Shown: in pieces, positions 24,205-35,454 of the stretch
How positions within the stretch are numbered: the stretch's first letter is position 1
Layout of the letters: the number at the start of each line of letters is the position of its first letter
From: Ophiosphaerella korrae
Taxonomy: Eukaryota > Ascomycota > Dothideomycetes > Pleosporales > Phaeosphaeriaceae
Direction: 5' to 3'
Assembly (NCBI GenBank): GCA_028456385.1
Contig: JALNQF010000046.1
Location: forward strand, 124,001-188,000
Length of the DNA stretch: 64,000 nucleotides
Translations under genes and position numbers: made by a program
Notes under the pieces: generated by a model
The model's input: only the letters and a program-made list of their open reading frames with translations
Databases searched by the model: none
What the model was told of the DNA's origin: nothing

Positions 24205-25899
24205 TCATGCCCACACCCCCAACGTCCAACTCGCCCGATTCTCCGCCCCCTTCCCCAACTGCCCCAATACACTCTGCCTCTGCTGAATAACCGACACCTC
24301 CTTCTCCCTACTCGCGCCCAACAACCCAAACTGCAAATAGCGCTCCCGCTCAATCTCCACAATACCCTTAATCCGCTGCTGCGCAACAAGACTAGCCCCT
24401 GCCCATGTTCCCAGCGACTCCACGCCTCTCACGACACCTCCCACATCACACGAAGCCGGGGGCGCAGAGCGGGTCGCCATGTGCTTGAACTTGGCATCGA
24501 TGGCGTCGATTTCGGGGGACTGGAGGTGCGTGGGCGTCGAAGCATTGGGGTCATCATCCGCGAACGAATCTTGTTCCTCGGCACGTTGGAGCTCTGCGTC
24601 TTCGCGGCGACGGCGCATGTTTTCTTCGCGACGGGCGCCGGCTTTGCCGTAGCTTTTGACGGGGTCCCAGCCTTTGGATTGGACGAGGGCATCGAGTTCG
24701 CGGAGGAGCCGTGTTTTGAGGCCGGGGAGGGAGGAGGGGCCGCCGGTGATGATGATACGCGACATGCAGAGGCGGCGGACGTCGATGGGGAGTTGGACGA
24801 GTGTGCGGTAGATGAGGTAGTGCAGGGGGAGGTCTTCGTCGTCAAATTCTTGGAGTGACATGTCTGAGGCGAAGAGAGCGATGTCGGCTGGTTTGGCGAG
24901 TGAGGCGAACTGGACTTTGATCTCGGTGGGAGGCGTGTGTTTTGGGAATGGGATGGTTATGGTTGGAGGGGGCGACTCGACCGCGTCTTCAAACTCGTCT
25001 AGTACTGGTGCTTCACGTGCAGGGAAATAAAGGGTTCTTCGATTTGACTTGGGGTTAGGCTTACACCATGCAACACGCGTTAAGACGTCCTCTGCTTCTT
25101 CGAATGAGATGTTTGCTCTTGGTGCGCCGGAGTCAGCATCATCGTCGAGCTCAGCGTTGAGGAGTCTAGCCATTTCTTCGCTAAGAACCTTCCCTGCACG
25201 TACGCTTCGCCGTTCATGTACCTGGCGATACTCACATACTGCCGTTACAATAGTTTCTGCCCAGCCAATGTCGACAACAAGGGCAGACCGCAGGCCAGCA
25301 GCAACAGTGGAAAGAACTGGATTGGACAAGAGAGTGGTGCTCGGGGCATGGAAGGTGGCGAAGAGGACATGGAGGAGTGTAGATATGAGTGCATGGGGCA
25401 TCTGCGGCGGCATAGCCAGGAGTATGCGGCGTGGCTTGCTGTCAAGCAGAAAGTATTTGTTGTACATTTCTCTCATGGCCCGCTCGAACTTGTCTTGAAC
25501 CAGACCAAGGTCGACGTTGGCCAAGTCCATGCGGTATAATTCATAATCCTGGCCCCATTCTTGGCCTGACTTTGGTTTCCGTCTCTTGTTGGCAAACTCA
25601 GGGTCCCATTGCCGGTAGTCGCCTACCCTACGCTGCTGGTCGGGCCCAAATGGGAGTGTACATCTGGGAGAGCTCTCGCCGGGGAAGCCGCCACGCACAA
25701 AGCGAGAGCCGACCTCGATTACGACGTATTCGTCCTCGCTACGAAAGCTGCTGGTGGGAGAGCCAAAGCCATAGGATGTAGAGCGGCCAAGTGGTGTTCG
25801 CGGTGACTCGGGCGTAGAAGCGAGGTCTGCGAGACGTGGTGTAGTGCCTCGGGCCGTGCGACTGAGCGAGGCGGAGACTTTGCGCTCGCTAGCCGACAT
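24205..25899 (-). CDS. Actin-related protein, probable Arp10/Arp11 (RO-7-like) dynactin subunit
   Basis: Single-exon minus-strand gene of 564 residues starting at 25899. A disordered, Ser/Thr-rich N terminus of about 55 residues precedes the actin fold. The fold is recognisable from VVIEVGSRFVRGGFPGE (first phosphate loop region), ALVVDIGWAETIVTAVCEY (second phosphate loop) and RIIITGGPSSLPGLKTRLL (adenosine-binding segment); between them are family-specific insertions. The phosphate loops diverge from actin, so nucleotide hydrolysis is doubtful. Fungal proteins of this size and divergence are annotated as Arp10/Arp11 (Neurospora RO-7), at the pointed end of the dynactin filament that supports dynein transport. 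I am sure of the actin superfamily and less sure of the subfamily. The gene is divergent from NOP58 (285 bp apart). Confidence 0.75.
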   Translation of the reverse strand: MSASERKVSASLSRTARGTTPRLADLASTPESPRTPLGRSTSYGFGSPTSSFRSEDEYVVIEVGSRFVRGGFPGESSPRCTLPFGPDQQRRVGDYRQWDPEFANKRRKPKSGQEWGQDYELYRMDLANVDLGLVQDKFERAMREMYNKYFLLDSKPRRILLAMPPQMPHALISTLLHVLFATFHAPSTTLLSNPVLSTVAAGLRSALVVDIGWAETIVTAVCEYRQVHERRSVRAGKVLSEEMARLLNAELDDDADSGAPRANISFEEAEDVLTRVAWCKPNPKSNRRTLYFPAREAPVLDEFEDAVESPPPTITIPFPKHTPPTEIKVQFASLAKPADIALFASDMSLQEFDDEDLPLHYLIYRTLVQLPIDVRRLCMSRIIITGGPSSLPGLKTRLLRELDALVQSKGWDPVKSYGKAGARREENMRRRREDAELQRAEEQDSFADDDPNASTPTHLQSPEIDAIDAKFKHMATRSAPPASCDVGGVVRGVESLGTWAGASLVAQQRIKGIVEIERERYLQFGLLGASREKEVSVIQQRQSVLGQLGKGAENRASWTLGVWA

Positions 25900-26184
25900 G
25901 GCCGATGTTGTACTATTGTCGTACTATTGCTGGTATCTAATTCATACACTTTTTTTTCCCGAATGCATGACATGACGTCCGTAGTTGGTCAATTGTTGAC
26001 GTTGGCGCGCTTGTCTCTTCCGGGCTAGCTCCGGCCCGAGGCTTGGCAACTCGAACTTTTTTCGCGAGCAAGCTTCGACCGCACAATTGTTCCCAGGACG
26101 GACCAAAGCAACTGCTCCCCACCTCCAATCGCAATCGCAACCCAACCCCGAACCTTCCTCGCAAACTTCTGAGGGGCAGCAACA
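25900..26184. promoter_or_regulatory. Shared divergent promoter, actin-related gene / NOP58
   Basis: 285 bp between divergent start codons. No specific element assigned. Confidence 0.45.
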
Positions 26185-28043
26185 ATGGGTCTTTTTATTC
26201 TCGCCGAGACCAGGTATGTGCGCCCTATGCGCTGCACATCTCCAACTAACCACTGTGCAATACAGCGCGGGCTATGCCCTCCTGAAGTCCAAGGACAAGA
26301 AGCTGCTGGGAAAGGGCGATGAGCTGACCAAGGATGTGTCCACCGTTGTGGACTCCCTTAAGCTCAAGAAGTTTCAAAAATTCGAGAACGCCGTGACTGC
26401 GCTCAACGAAGCCGCGGCCCTGACTGACAGCAAGGTCAGCCCAATGCTGGCGAACCTGCTGCAGGAGCTCAAGGACGAGACTAAGGCATCATGTACGCTT
26501 GCGCCGGTTTTTTGGGGAAAGGACACCCGTGCTAACAATCTGCAGTGGCTGTTGCCGACCCCAAGCTTGCCAATTCTATTGCCCAAGTGCCTGGCCTCTC
26601 ATTGAAGCTGATTTCAGACTCTTCGACTCAAGACGTCTACCGTGCTATCCGCGAACACATGACCTCGCTCATCCCAGATCTTATCCCAGCCGAGATGGAC
26701 TCAACCCGCCTCGGTCTAGCCCATTCGCTCTCCCGACATAAACTCAAGTTCTCACCAGACAAGGTGGATACCATGATCATCCAGAGCATTGCCACTCTTG
26801 ATGTTCTCGACAAGCAGCTCAACACATACGCCATGAGAGTCAAAGAGTGGTATGGCTGGCACTTCCCAGAACTTGCCAAGATCTTGAACGACAACCTCGC
26901 TTACTCCAAGGTTGTGTTGAAGATGGGTTTCCGAACAAATGCGCGCGAGGCCGACTTGTCCGGCATCCTCCCCGAGGAGATTGAGGCAGCTGTCAAAGCT
27001 GCCGCCGAAATCAGTATGGGTACTGAGATCACCGACGAGGATTTAGAGGCTACTGGCGCCCTTGCCGAGCAAGTTGTTGATCTCACTGAGTATGCATACT
27101 ACTCCAAAATTTTAGTCTGACCCGCGCTAATAAGCCCCAGACATCGCCAAAGCCTCGGCAACTACCTCACAACCCGCATGCAAGCTCTCGCTCCTAACCT
27201 AACTGCTCTAGTTGGCGAGCTCGTTGGTGCTCGCCTCATTGCTCACGCTGGTTCTCTCATGAACCTTGCCAAGTCGCCCGGTTCAACCATCCAGATTCTT
27301 GGTGCCGAGAAAGCATTGTTCCGCGCACTAAAGACCAAGCATGACACTCCCAAGTACGGTGTGAGTGGAAATTCTCTTCCATTAGCAGACTCACCACTGA
27401 CCAAACTCAGCTCATTTACCACGCCTCCCTTATCGGTCAGGCCACCGGCAAGAACAAGGGCAAGATTGCTCGTATGCTCGCCGCCAAATCTGCACTCGGT
27501 CTCCGTGTCGATGCCCTCAGCACATGGGGTGTTTCTTCTGAAGATACAGCCGCAGAGCCTACCGAAGAAGAGAAGTCGCAAGTTGGGCGCGAAGCACGTC
27601 TTGCTATTGAGAGGAGGTTGCGCGCGCTCGAGGGCAAGCCATTGAAGAGTCTAAAGGACAATGCCAACCAAACAGCATTGGGACAAAAGAAATGGGAGGT
27701 TAAAGAGGCGCGGAAGTACAACCCTGATGCCGATGGTCTAACCGGCGATGAGCCAGCAGCAAAGAAAGCCAAGACAGAAAAAGCCAACGGCACACCAAAG
27801 AAGCTTGTCCAGGAAGTAGATAGCGATGCTGAGATGGAAGATGCCGATTCCGACTCAGAGGAGGAGGAACAAGCAACCTCCAAGAATGACAGCAAGGAAG
27901 CAAAGAAGGCGGCAAAGAAGGCAGCGAAAGCGGCTAAGAAAGCGCGGAAGGAACAACGAGCGGCCAAGCGAGAGGCGAAAGAGGCAAAGAAGGCAGCCAA
28001 AGAGGCCAAAGCAGCGAGCAAGAAGAAGAAGAACAAGGAATAG
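26185..28043 (+). CDS. NOP58: Box C/D snoRNP core protein Nop58
   Basis: Five exons: 26185-26213, 26266-26492, 26546-27089, 27141-27360 and 27411-28043. The introns are 50-53 bp, and the sum is 1653 nt (550 residues). It starts [15 protein letters not shown], as Nop58/Nop5 orthologs do. The NOSIC region contains [16 protein letters not shown]. The Nop domain has the RNA/snoRNP-binding core [16 protein letters not shown], then [18 protein letters not shown] and [11 protein letters not shown]. The C-terminal 120 residues are an acidic patch followed by long Lys/Glu/Ala KKAAK-type repeats, typical of the eukaryotic protein. With Nop56, Snu13 and fibrillarin it forms the enzyme that 2'-O-methylates rRNA. 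The gene is convergent with the Rpc17 gene (217 bp between stop codons). Confidence 0.96.
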
Positions 28044-28260
28044 ACACGGTTTGCTATCTATCATGCGAAAACGGGTTGGCGTTTACGGGCACACGGCGTA
28101 TGGTCTGGGATTGCTCTGTTTGTATTATTTTGCTGCGATTTGATAGCATGCATGATGTTGTCGCATGGTTTCGAGGTAGTTTTTCGAGGTAGTTGCGGAA
28201 GGATACCCGCTAGTTGAACGTACAATTCCACATTCAAAACCACTACCTGATTCCCCTTCT

Positions 28261-29206
28261 TCACCCTTTCCGCCTCCCAACCCTCCTTTTTCCCCTCTTC
28301 GCCCCCACCAACTTATTCCCAATCGGCCCCATTTCCACACCCTCTACCCCAGCCGGTATCCCCGCCTCCTCCTCGTCAAACACCCGTGCGCAAATCCCCA
28401 ATATATCGTGCAACTCGTCTTCTGTGAATCGGGATCCGGCCTATCGTCATCAATTCTCGTTCTTGCCACAGACGTCGTGGGGAGGGGTGGACGTACCTCT
28501 TCTAGCACCAACTCAAGCATAACTTGTGTGCCCGGCCGCAGATTATACAGCTGCAGGTACTCGGCCTTGTTTAGCCGGTATTTGGGCGCGAGCGCGCGGA
28601 ACAGCGAGTGTGGGCCTTTGTACAGCGTCATTGGGCGGTTCGGATGTGTGGCGGCAAGGGTGGCGACGGTGTAGTCTGGGGTTTGGAGGTATGTGAGGCC
28701 CTTTTTTGCGGAGGGGGTTAGTTTGCGATGTGGGGATGGGGCTGGTTGGATTTGAAGGGCGTACGTCTCGAAGCATGTGTTTTAGGCCGGGGGGCTGCGT
28801 GCGGGAGCGGGCGGTGGCGTCTGTGCCGGTGTATTCGGCTGCTTCAGCGCGGAGGTGCAGGAGGAGGTCATGGTTGGATAGGAGGGCTGATTGGGGTTTT
28901 TTTATCTGGGGCCAAGGTTGGTATTGGGGAGGGATGGTAAAAGATGGGGTTTTAGGGTGTGTGGTCGATGGAAATGAATTGGATGAATGGAAACTTGAAA
29001 GTAGAGAGGAAAGGAGGTGGGAACTATAGAATAGTTGGAGTGTAGATTAAGGATTAGAGATCTGTGAAGAAGTAGACTGGAAATTGAAGATAGTGAGATA
29101 GCGTGAGACATGGCTGGATGAGTAGTGGGGTCAGAAGCAACACGATACGAATAAGAAAGGCACTGATAAGGCGACGAAAGCAGAGGAAAGTGTCACATAC
29201 ATGCAT
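28261..29206 (-). CDS. RPC17: RNA polymerase III subunit RPC9/Rpc17 (Rpb4-like); first exon tentative
   Basis: Three exons are well supported: 28905-28765, 28700-28497 and 28440-28261, separated by introns of 64 and 56 bp, all in phase 0. They encode QSALLSNHDLLLHL, DGLTYLQTP, LNKAEYLQLYNLRPGTQVML, LELVLEE and then RFTEDELHDIL, the helical HRDC-like fold of the Rpb4/RPC9 family. Rpc17 pairs with Rpc25 to form the Pol III stalk. The start is a problem: no ATG occurs in frame in exon 2. The best option is a 6-nt exon (29206-29201, Met-His) followed by GTATGTG and a 295-bp intron ending CCCCAG at 28906, giving MHIKKPQSALLSN and 176 residues in total. Another upstream exon, or a non-ATG start, is possible. 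The C-terminal basic tail (GKRRVGRRKG) is unlike yeast. Confidence 0.75.
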
Positions 29207-31074
29207 GTCGAATACGTATACCACTAAAGTGGTGAGATGAGCAAGAATGGTTGTCCAAGAGGCTGCAGATACATGTCATTGGTGTCTGTGTTTGAGTAAA
29301 AAGATTGGTCAAAGGAACTTTTTTGGCGCTAGCTTGGCTTGGCGTGCGTAGTATGCGCTGCCAGGGAAGCAGCACTGATATCATACATAGCATTAACAAT
29401 CGCTCACCTCTCCTGGATTCCTCATTCACTTTCTGTTTACATGGCACGCTTTGCTCGGGTGGTGATCACTCGGGCGTGCAGCCGCTTCCTTCACTCACCC
29501 CATCCGGACCCCTGTCATGCGGCCACAACACTATCGTCCTCAGAGTGTGGCCAGCCAGCGCCAGCCTGTGAGTCTGAACAGATTGGAATGCACGCTCCTT
29601 GCTTGATGAAGGCTTCGCGGACGCCATGATCCAATCTGGAGTGTGTCAGGCCTGACAAAGGCTGGGCGCAAGCAAGGCCAAGCGCTGAAGTGTGAATAAA
29701 GCTACACGATTTCTTTGGAGCACTAAGGTTGCGGCTGAATGCGGAGTAGTGTACCCTGGACGGTGGAACCTCGCATCAGGAACCTACGCCAAATCTGGTC
29801 TGCTCTCATGGTCAAGCCTCGCTACACTGTCTGAGTCACAGCACAAGAAACTCGAAAGGCACCGTAGCGTGCGAGAATCGTGGAGATCGAAATAAGAGGA
29901 GTGATCTTTTGGACAGAGTGCCCAAGCACATGGTAACCTTTGCTACCCAGGTCAATACGGTCTTGGCACAGACTGCGCAGACTGCGCAGAGGTATCACAT
30001 CAAGCAAGGGCGGCGGCAGGAAGGCGTGTTACTCGAAACCAGTCAAGTGGCTGGGATGCTCCCAGGCCGTGCCTCTTGATAAACTCCAATGGTTTATTTC
30101 TTACGTTGGACTGGCGGCCTATGACTGGAGCTGTGGACGCCCCAGGAAGCAGCATGGCAAATGAGGATGGCCATGCAGCAGGATACAGCATACCTACAGC
30201 AGCAAACTCGAGTTTGCTGGGCCCAGACTTTGACTGGCGCGGCCGCTGCATTGGAGGTGGGGCTAGGTAGCGCAAGACCGCACGATTGGGGCCAGAGGTA
30301 ATTAAAGCCGACTCTTACCAGCATGGTACTATGGCAGGATGAGGGATACTCGGAGGATTTTGCGGGCATCGGCTGAGTAGACAGATAAGAGGCAAGATTA
30401 GATGCAGCGGAGTGGGTTTCTGTGAGAAAAAATCGTCGTGTGAATGCGGCGGCCATGCATGGGCTGCTAGGAAAGTGCAAAATGGCACGAAGCACATGGA
30501 AGGGCGCAAGACGTGCAGATGATTCGGAGGCGGCAGCTGACGGACGCTGGTGGTTGACAGTCAGCAGGCAGCGTGGCAGGGCTTTGGATGAGTGTGAGCA
30601 AGTCAGGCCATGTTGCTTGGAGAGTGAAGCTTGGGAAGGGATCTAGATCGTTGTCGGCCTTTTTGCGTGCACGGGCGCAGAGCGCTGCAAGGTTGATTCA
30701 CACCCGCTGCGACCTGAGACCGCCTTGCCTGGCCTCACACTGCCGGCCCACGCAGTCACACAACGCTCAACCACCGCTCACCACCGACCACTCACCGCTG
30801 GCGCGCCCCTCGGCTCCATTGCTGCGTGGTTTGTTTTGTTTCCATCCTTTCTGCTTGCTGCTTCCGCCCCGCTGCCGCTGCCTGTTATCTTATCAGCCAG
30901 CCGGCCTTGGCCATACCCAATATTCCGCCCCTCCTCCTCAGGCATACCCAACATATGCTGCGACGTGGAGTCGACGGCCTCAGTACCGCACTCTACCATT
31001 GAGCCGGTCATCTGCATGCCGCCTCTTGCAGCTGTGTCTTCTGGCCCTTTCCTTTTCATCACTTCATTGCGGGC
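29207..31074. other. Intergenic, no gene recognised
   Basis: 1868 bp. No frame with family motifs or clean splice pattern. The last part before 31075 is pyrimidine-rich and probably the promoter and leader of the next gene. Confidence 0.4.
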
Positions 31075-32887
31075 ATGACCCAACCGCGACTCCCTGATGG
31101 TGCGTGTCCACTAAAGCTTCACCCTCACCCTCACCCTGGGCCTGCTGTCCTCCCTCCTGCTGGTGACCCAACGACGCCCGACTTGGAAGCCGCTACTCCC
31201 TGCTGCGACACCTCCACCACAGACCACTTCGCCTCATCTCTCGAAGCTTCTCTCCCACCCCCGCAACCGCAGCCTCTGCCCCTACCACCTGTGTACTCGC
31301 CTATCCATCTTCACGAAGATCGCCCCCTCTTCGATCTGAACTTTGCTGGCGCCCTTCCCTCAACTCTTGTGTCGCTGCCCACCCCTACCGTTGTCAAGAC
31401 TGCGCATAACCTGCGCCTTCCTTCCTTCGATGTCCTAGGCATTGCTGCTCCCCACCCTGATCGCATCCATCTGCAACAAAGTCACTCGTTTTCGTCTACT
31501 CCACTGGGTGCTGGTCCGCTGTCCAAGCCTGAGGATCCTCTCCATGCACTTAGTCCGCCGCTGCAAACATCTCCCAAGACTACCAGAGCTACGGCGCAAC
31601 TGGAGCACATTGTCCCTGTCTTCACTCCCCCTCCGGAGCTGGGGACGTTCAATTGGAGCCACCTCGTGACCCTGAGGCCGGCTTTGGGTTCTCCCCCAAA
31701 TTCTGACCCAGGAGTGTCTCCCAACCTCAACGCGACAGTCAGTGCTATAGCTGCTCGGGCCCCCATAGTCGCCCCTGTGGTTGCCGAGCCAAGCAAGTCT
31801 GCGAGCATGGCTTGGGCTGAGTACGTTAAGAATATGATTAGTGGGTTCACTTGAGGCATCCACGCCACGTCTTTGCTAATCTTCTACAGTCGCGCAGTCA
31901 GGGTGCCTAGACCTACCTTCAGTAAAAGTCTTATCTCACGCGCTGCCATGTCCGTCTTTGAATGGCCATCTCTTCGGCCAGTTGATTGCGGCAATCCATG
32001 ACAAGACCGCAACCAGCACATCATGGATCAATGTATTTCACGCTCTCCCCGGCCGATACACCCTCTCAGATCTCCCCAAGTCTCCACCTTCTACTCCCGG
32101 GCCCGCAGTAGGTGGAGACGAATACTTTACAAGCAAAATTTTCGATAGCGCTGTTGCAATCCCCGACTACCAGCTTCATTCAAACCTTCTTCCGCCATCA
32201 CCGCGACCTGTGGTACCTCCAGGCAGCATTAATATCTCGGTCGTCGAGCGATACATTCCACCCACTAATACCAACGAGTACGCCACTATGTTCAATTTAC
32301 GGGGTCACTCTCTACTTTACGATCGCCTCAGCGAGCTATCACTTGACAACGGTATCTTATTCTTCGTCTATCCCACAAGGACGGGCGCCAAGACATTTAT
32401 GCAGAAGTACCTTGGCCCTATCATCGAACCCCTTCTACGTAGCGTAACTGTAGTACACGACCTTCACTCTGAGCTTGGAAGAAGTCTTGGCCAAATGGCT
32501 GCCGTCAACTATCTTAGTGAATACGACCAGCTTGCGGAGAATGTGAGGGCGTTCTGTAACCAGATAACTGAGCATGCAGAAAACCAGAAGTTTGATGCGG
32601 GAGGCCGATGCATCTACGAAGTAATCCATGCCGCAAAGGAGGAAATTGTGCCAAACAGGTCAGCTTGGGCAGATGACTGGTGGATCAAGCAGGAAAAGCC
32701 CCGAATACGGGAGGCAATCATGAAATACTTTCGCAAGTCAAAAAAGCTCCCAACTGGAGAACTCACCGGCGCCCATCTTCTGCAAGAACTCCTTGAAGGC
32801 GTGTCCACACGAGAGTACGAAGACGGGCCACCAGCGGAGGGAATAGAAATCGGCGTGTTCATCATCCGCAAATCATGCCGTGCTTAG
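31075..32887 (+). CDS. Conserved-looking protein of unknown function (587 aa)
   Basis: Exons 31075-31840 and 31890-32887. The intron 31841-31889 (49 bp) has GTGGGT, TTGCTAATC and TTCTACAG and joins MAWAEYVKNMI to IAQSGCLDLPS in frame, giving 1764 nt. The N-terminal half is Pro/Ser-rich and disordered. The C-terminal half (from about residue 275) looks globular: RGHSLLYDRLSELS, GILFFVYPTRTGAKTFMQKY, GPIIEPLLRSV, and WWIKQEKPRIREAIMKYF with alternating hydrophobic pattern. The order of strands and helices recalls a degenerate Rossmann/methyltransferase-like fold, but no glycine-rich motif is present and I cannot assign a family. Confidence 0.75.
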
Positions 32888-33684
32888 TCGGCACAGCTCC
32901 ACATCCAACGCCGAGCATCGACACCGTGTTCCGCTCAATGAAACTGATCATGACCCCACACCTTACATAGACGATAATAAGGATGATCAAAGAAGCAAGT
33001 TTATAGCTTGGCGTTTTCATGATAAAAAGGATTTTGCATGTATGACCAGAGCGCATACCCATATTCCGCTTTGCATGGCACGGTGTTTGTTCATGCTCTG
33101 GTTTGCGGTTCGATTTCAATATTTCAGGAGAAAAGTAATGATAATCCCATAGACTTTCGTCTTTTCCAGAGATTTGTGCTAGGGTGAACGGAGAGCGTGA
33201 CTGGGGTAGGCAGCCTTGCGTTTGCACGTACGGGAAGTGTTGGAGTTGCGGTCAATGTTGGCTTAGTTCTCGGACTCGGGCGGCGGTTCACGCATGAGGC
33301 AGTTAAGCTTTGAGCAAAAGCTTGTCATGAGCTTTTGTAGGACGTCTAATCGTTACAAAGGTGTTCCAGTACGTATGATTCTCAAGTTTGACCTGAAGTA
33401 ATAATTTAAGCGCAATGACCCGGTATGCTAATAATTTGAATTCAGAGGTGAGGTGCTGTTATAACGATCACCTTGCTCATTCATTTGTCTCGTTTGCGTT
33501 GACACAACGTCAGCTAGCTTCACTACAAGCTGTGCAAACACTGTGCGGGTCTACCGCCTACGATTCACAATCACGTTGTGCCCATACGATATTTAATCCA
33601 TTTCACGCGGCTCTACCTTGCCTCCTTTCCACTTTACCTCACCCAAGTCTCAACCTCAACGCAACCAACACCGACGGCTCGCCA
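32888..33684. other. Intergenic, promoter side of the RING gene
   Basis: 797 bp. The RING-gene frame is open back to 33415, but the added residues are Cys/Leu-rich and unlike the rest. I take this as leader rather than coding. Confidence 0.4.
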
Positions 33685-35454
33685 ATGCCTACGAACTTTA
33701 GCAACGCGGCTAACGGCCAGCGCCATCTCGGGCAAAATATACTTCGCGCTTCACAGCTAGACTCTGCCACGCGAGGCAGAGACTCTGGTGGTCCTCAGGA
33801 TGGGACGGTAAATACAGGCTCGGCGTTGTCACAACCCTTTACAAGACCTGCACCCGGAAATGCCTTTGCAACTCCATATTACTCCAACCATCGATTGCCG
33901 TCTGCCGAGGTCAATCGATCTTCTACGGGCTTTCATCAGGCTTCCGAGGCGGGGAGACTGGCGGTTCCAGCACCTCCTTTACATGCTACTCCACCACGGC
34001 GTGATTCTCCCCGTACTATACCGCCTTATTCATCCTTCGATGGCTTGCCTCGCGCCGGTCGCAATGGGCGGCTTCCAAATTTTATGACGTCTGGAGAAAC
34101 ACACCTGCACCAGACAGATAACGGTTGGTCCCCATTCCCAGATCCCCCTCGATTGCTTGATCCTCTTCGATTTTCCCCCGGCCCTTGGGCCCAGGCCCGA
34201 GAATTACGGTCACGCCATGAATCTCCACCGTTTTCCGGAGCACCAGGGGAGCTTCGAGATCTCTCGAGTCTTCAGCATCTCCCAGGCCCAGGTGTAGCTA
34301 TTGCCGGTGATGATTTCGCGCCGAACCAACCTCGTAGATTGAGTTCGACGCGCGCGACGTATGGTGGTCCTGCTCCTGCTCAAGGCATCTATCGTCGTGA
34401 AGACCTCTCATATCGACCCCCGTCGCGGAGGCGAGGAGCGCGTGACCCAGCCGCCGAAGAAGGAGAATATGAAGAATATGAACAAGAAGAGCAAGAAGAT
34501 GAAGAAGAAGGCTACATAACAGATTCTGACTTTATATCCGACGAAGAGCACTCCGAACTAGAATCCTTCATCGAACCCCCAGCCCGCACTCAAACCGAAG
34601 CAGATTCTGACCATCGCCAAATGCAAGCCGTATCCCACCGTTTCCGCTCCCTACGCGCTTTCCAGGAATCCGGCCGCTTCCGCGACTTCAACACTCCTGT
34701 CCCGGATTCATGGCATCCCCTCCCTTCGCAACCCCGCCCAGCAGAGCTCTCCCGCTTCGACACTCTAAGCGCTACCGATCCCTCCTTTGACTCAGAGTGC
34801 CCTATCTGCCAGGAACCCTACAACGATGACGACCACCCTGCCATCCGCTTGCGAGATGTGTCGTGCACTCATGTGTTTGGTCGCACTTGTTTACAGCAGT
34901 GGGTGAATAGCGAGATGGAAAATGCGCACCGGTGTCCATCATGTCGACAGAGTCTACACGGCGCGCTGAATGTAGGGAGTGGTAACGCACACCAACCTAA
35001 TCCTATAGTATATCGCGCAACTCGACGCTTAGTAGTAGATAGGCCGCTCGCACAGGGCTTCAGTCAGTTCCAATTCAATAGCGGCGGGCGGGAGACCGAG
35101 CCCCAAACTCCGTGGCCGGGACACGCACACGTCGCTACATTGGCCTCCAACTTGTTCGACTGGAGCCCGCAATACGACCCAATACGGCCCTCATCCCACC
35201 CCGACCAGGCTTTCCCCCATACAAATTCCCGTCGCCACCTCACCGAGCTGCGCGCCCGCCGCGACCGTATGCGCCGCGAAATCGACACCAATGCTGACCG
35301 CGCACGCCGCGAAATCGACAGTTATGTTGGTGGGGTCTGCCGCGATACCGAGTCTCTTGAGCGCAGGCCGAGTGTCGAGAGGGCGAGGTTGGAGGCAAGG
35401 ATGGAGGGTATAGGGCGGGGGGAGGAGGTGAGTGGTGTGAGTGAGATGGGATGA
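33685..35454 (+). CDS. RING-H2 finger protein, probable E3 ubiquitin ligase (589 aa)
   Basis: Single-exon frame; I start at ATG 33685 (MPTNFSNAANGQRHL) because upstream in-frame sequence is atypical. Residues 1-240 are Pro/Arg/Ser-rich and disordered. An acidic tract of Glu/Asp/Tyr lies near 255-290. The RING domain is at about 371-426: CPICQEPYNDDDH, then CTHVFGRTCLQQW and CPSCRQSLHG. These give a C-x2-C, C-x-H, C, C-x2-C pattern with the conserved Trp (QQW) that contacts E2 enzymes. The tail (about 530-580) is a charged helix with repeats of RRxIDxxADRARREIDS type, likely coiled coil. The family transfers ubiquitin; the substrate is unknown. Confidence 0.85.
   Translation: MPTNFSNAANGQRHLGQNILRASQLDSATRGRDSGGPQDGTVNTGSALSQPFTRPAPGNAFATPYYSNHRLPSAEVNRSSTGFHQASEAGRLAVPAPPLHATPPRRDSPRTIPPYSSFDGLPRAGRNGRLPNFMTSGETHLHQTDNGWSPFPDPPRLLDPLRFSPGPWAQARELRSRHESPPFSGAPGELRDLSSLQHLPGPGVAIAGDDFAPNQPRRLSSTRATYGGPAPAQGIYRREDLSYRPPSRRRGARDPAAEEGEYEEYEQEEQEDEEEGYITDSDFISDEEHSELESFIEPPARTQTEADSDHRQMQAVSHRFRSLRAFQESGRFRDFNTPVPDSWHPLPSQPRPAELSRFDTLSATDPSFDSECPICQEPYNDDDHPAIRLRDVSCTHVFGRTCLQQWVNSEMENAHRCPSCRQSLHGALNVGSGNAHQPNPIVYRATRRLVVDRPLAQGFSQFQFNSGGRETEPQTPWPGHAHVATLASNLFDWSPQYDPIRPSSHPDQAFPHTNSRRHLTELRARRDRMRREIDTNADRARREIDSYVGGVCRDTESLERRPSVERARLEARMEGIGRGEEVSGVSEMG

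Noticed and set aside
27826..28143. Arg-rich plus-strand frame
   Set aside because: Frame shadow of the Lys/Glu/Ala tail of NOP58.
33415..33684. N-terminal extension of the RING protein by 90 codons
   Set aside because: The residues are Cys/Leu/His-rich and unlike the rest; the ATG at 33685 starts a compositionally uniform protein.
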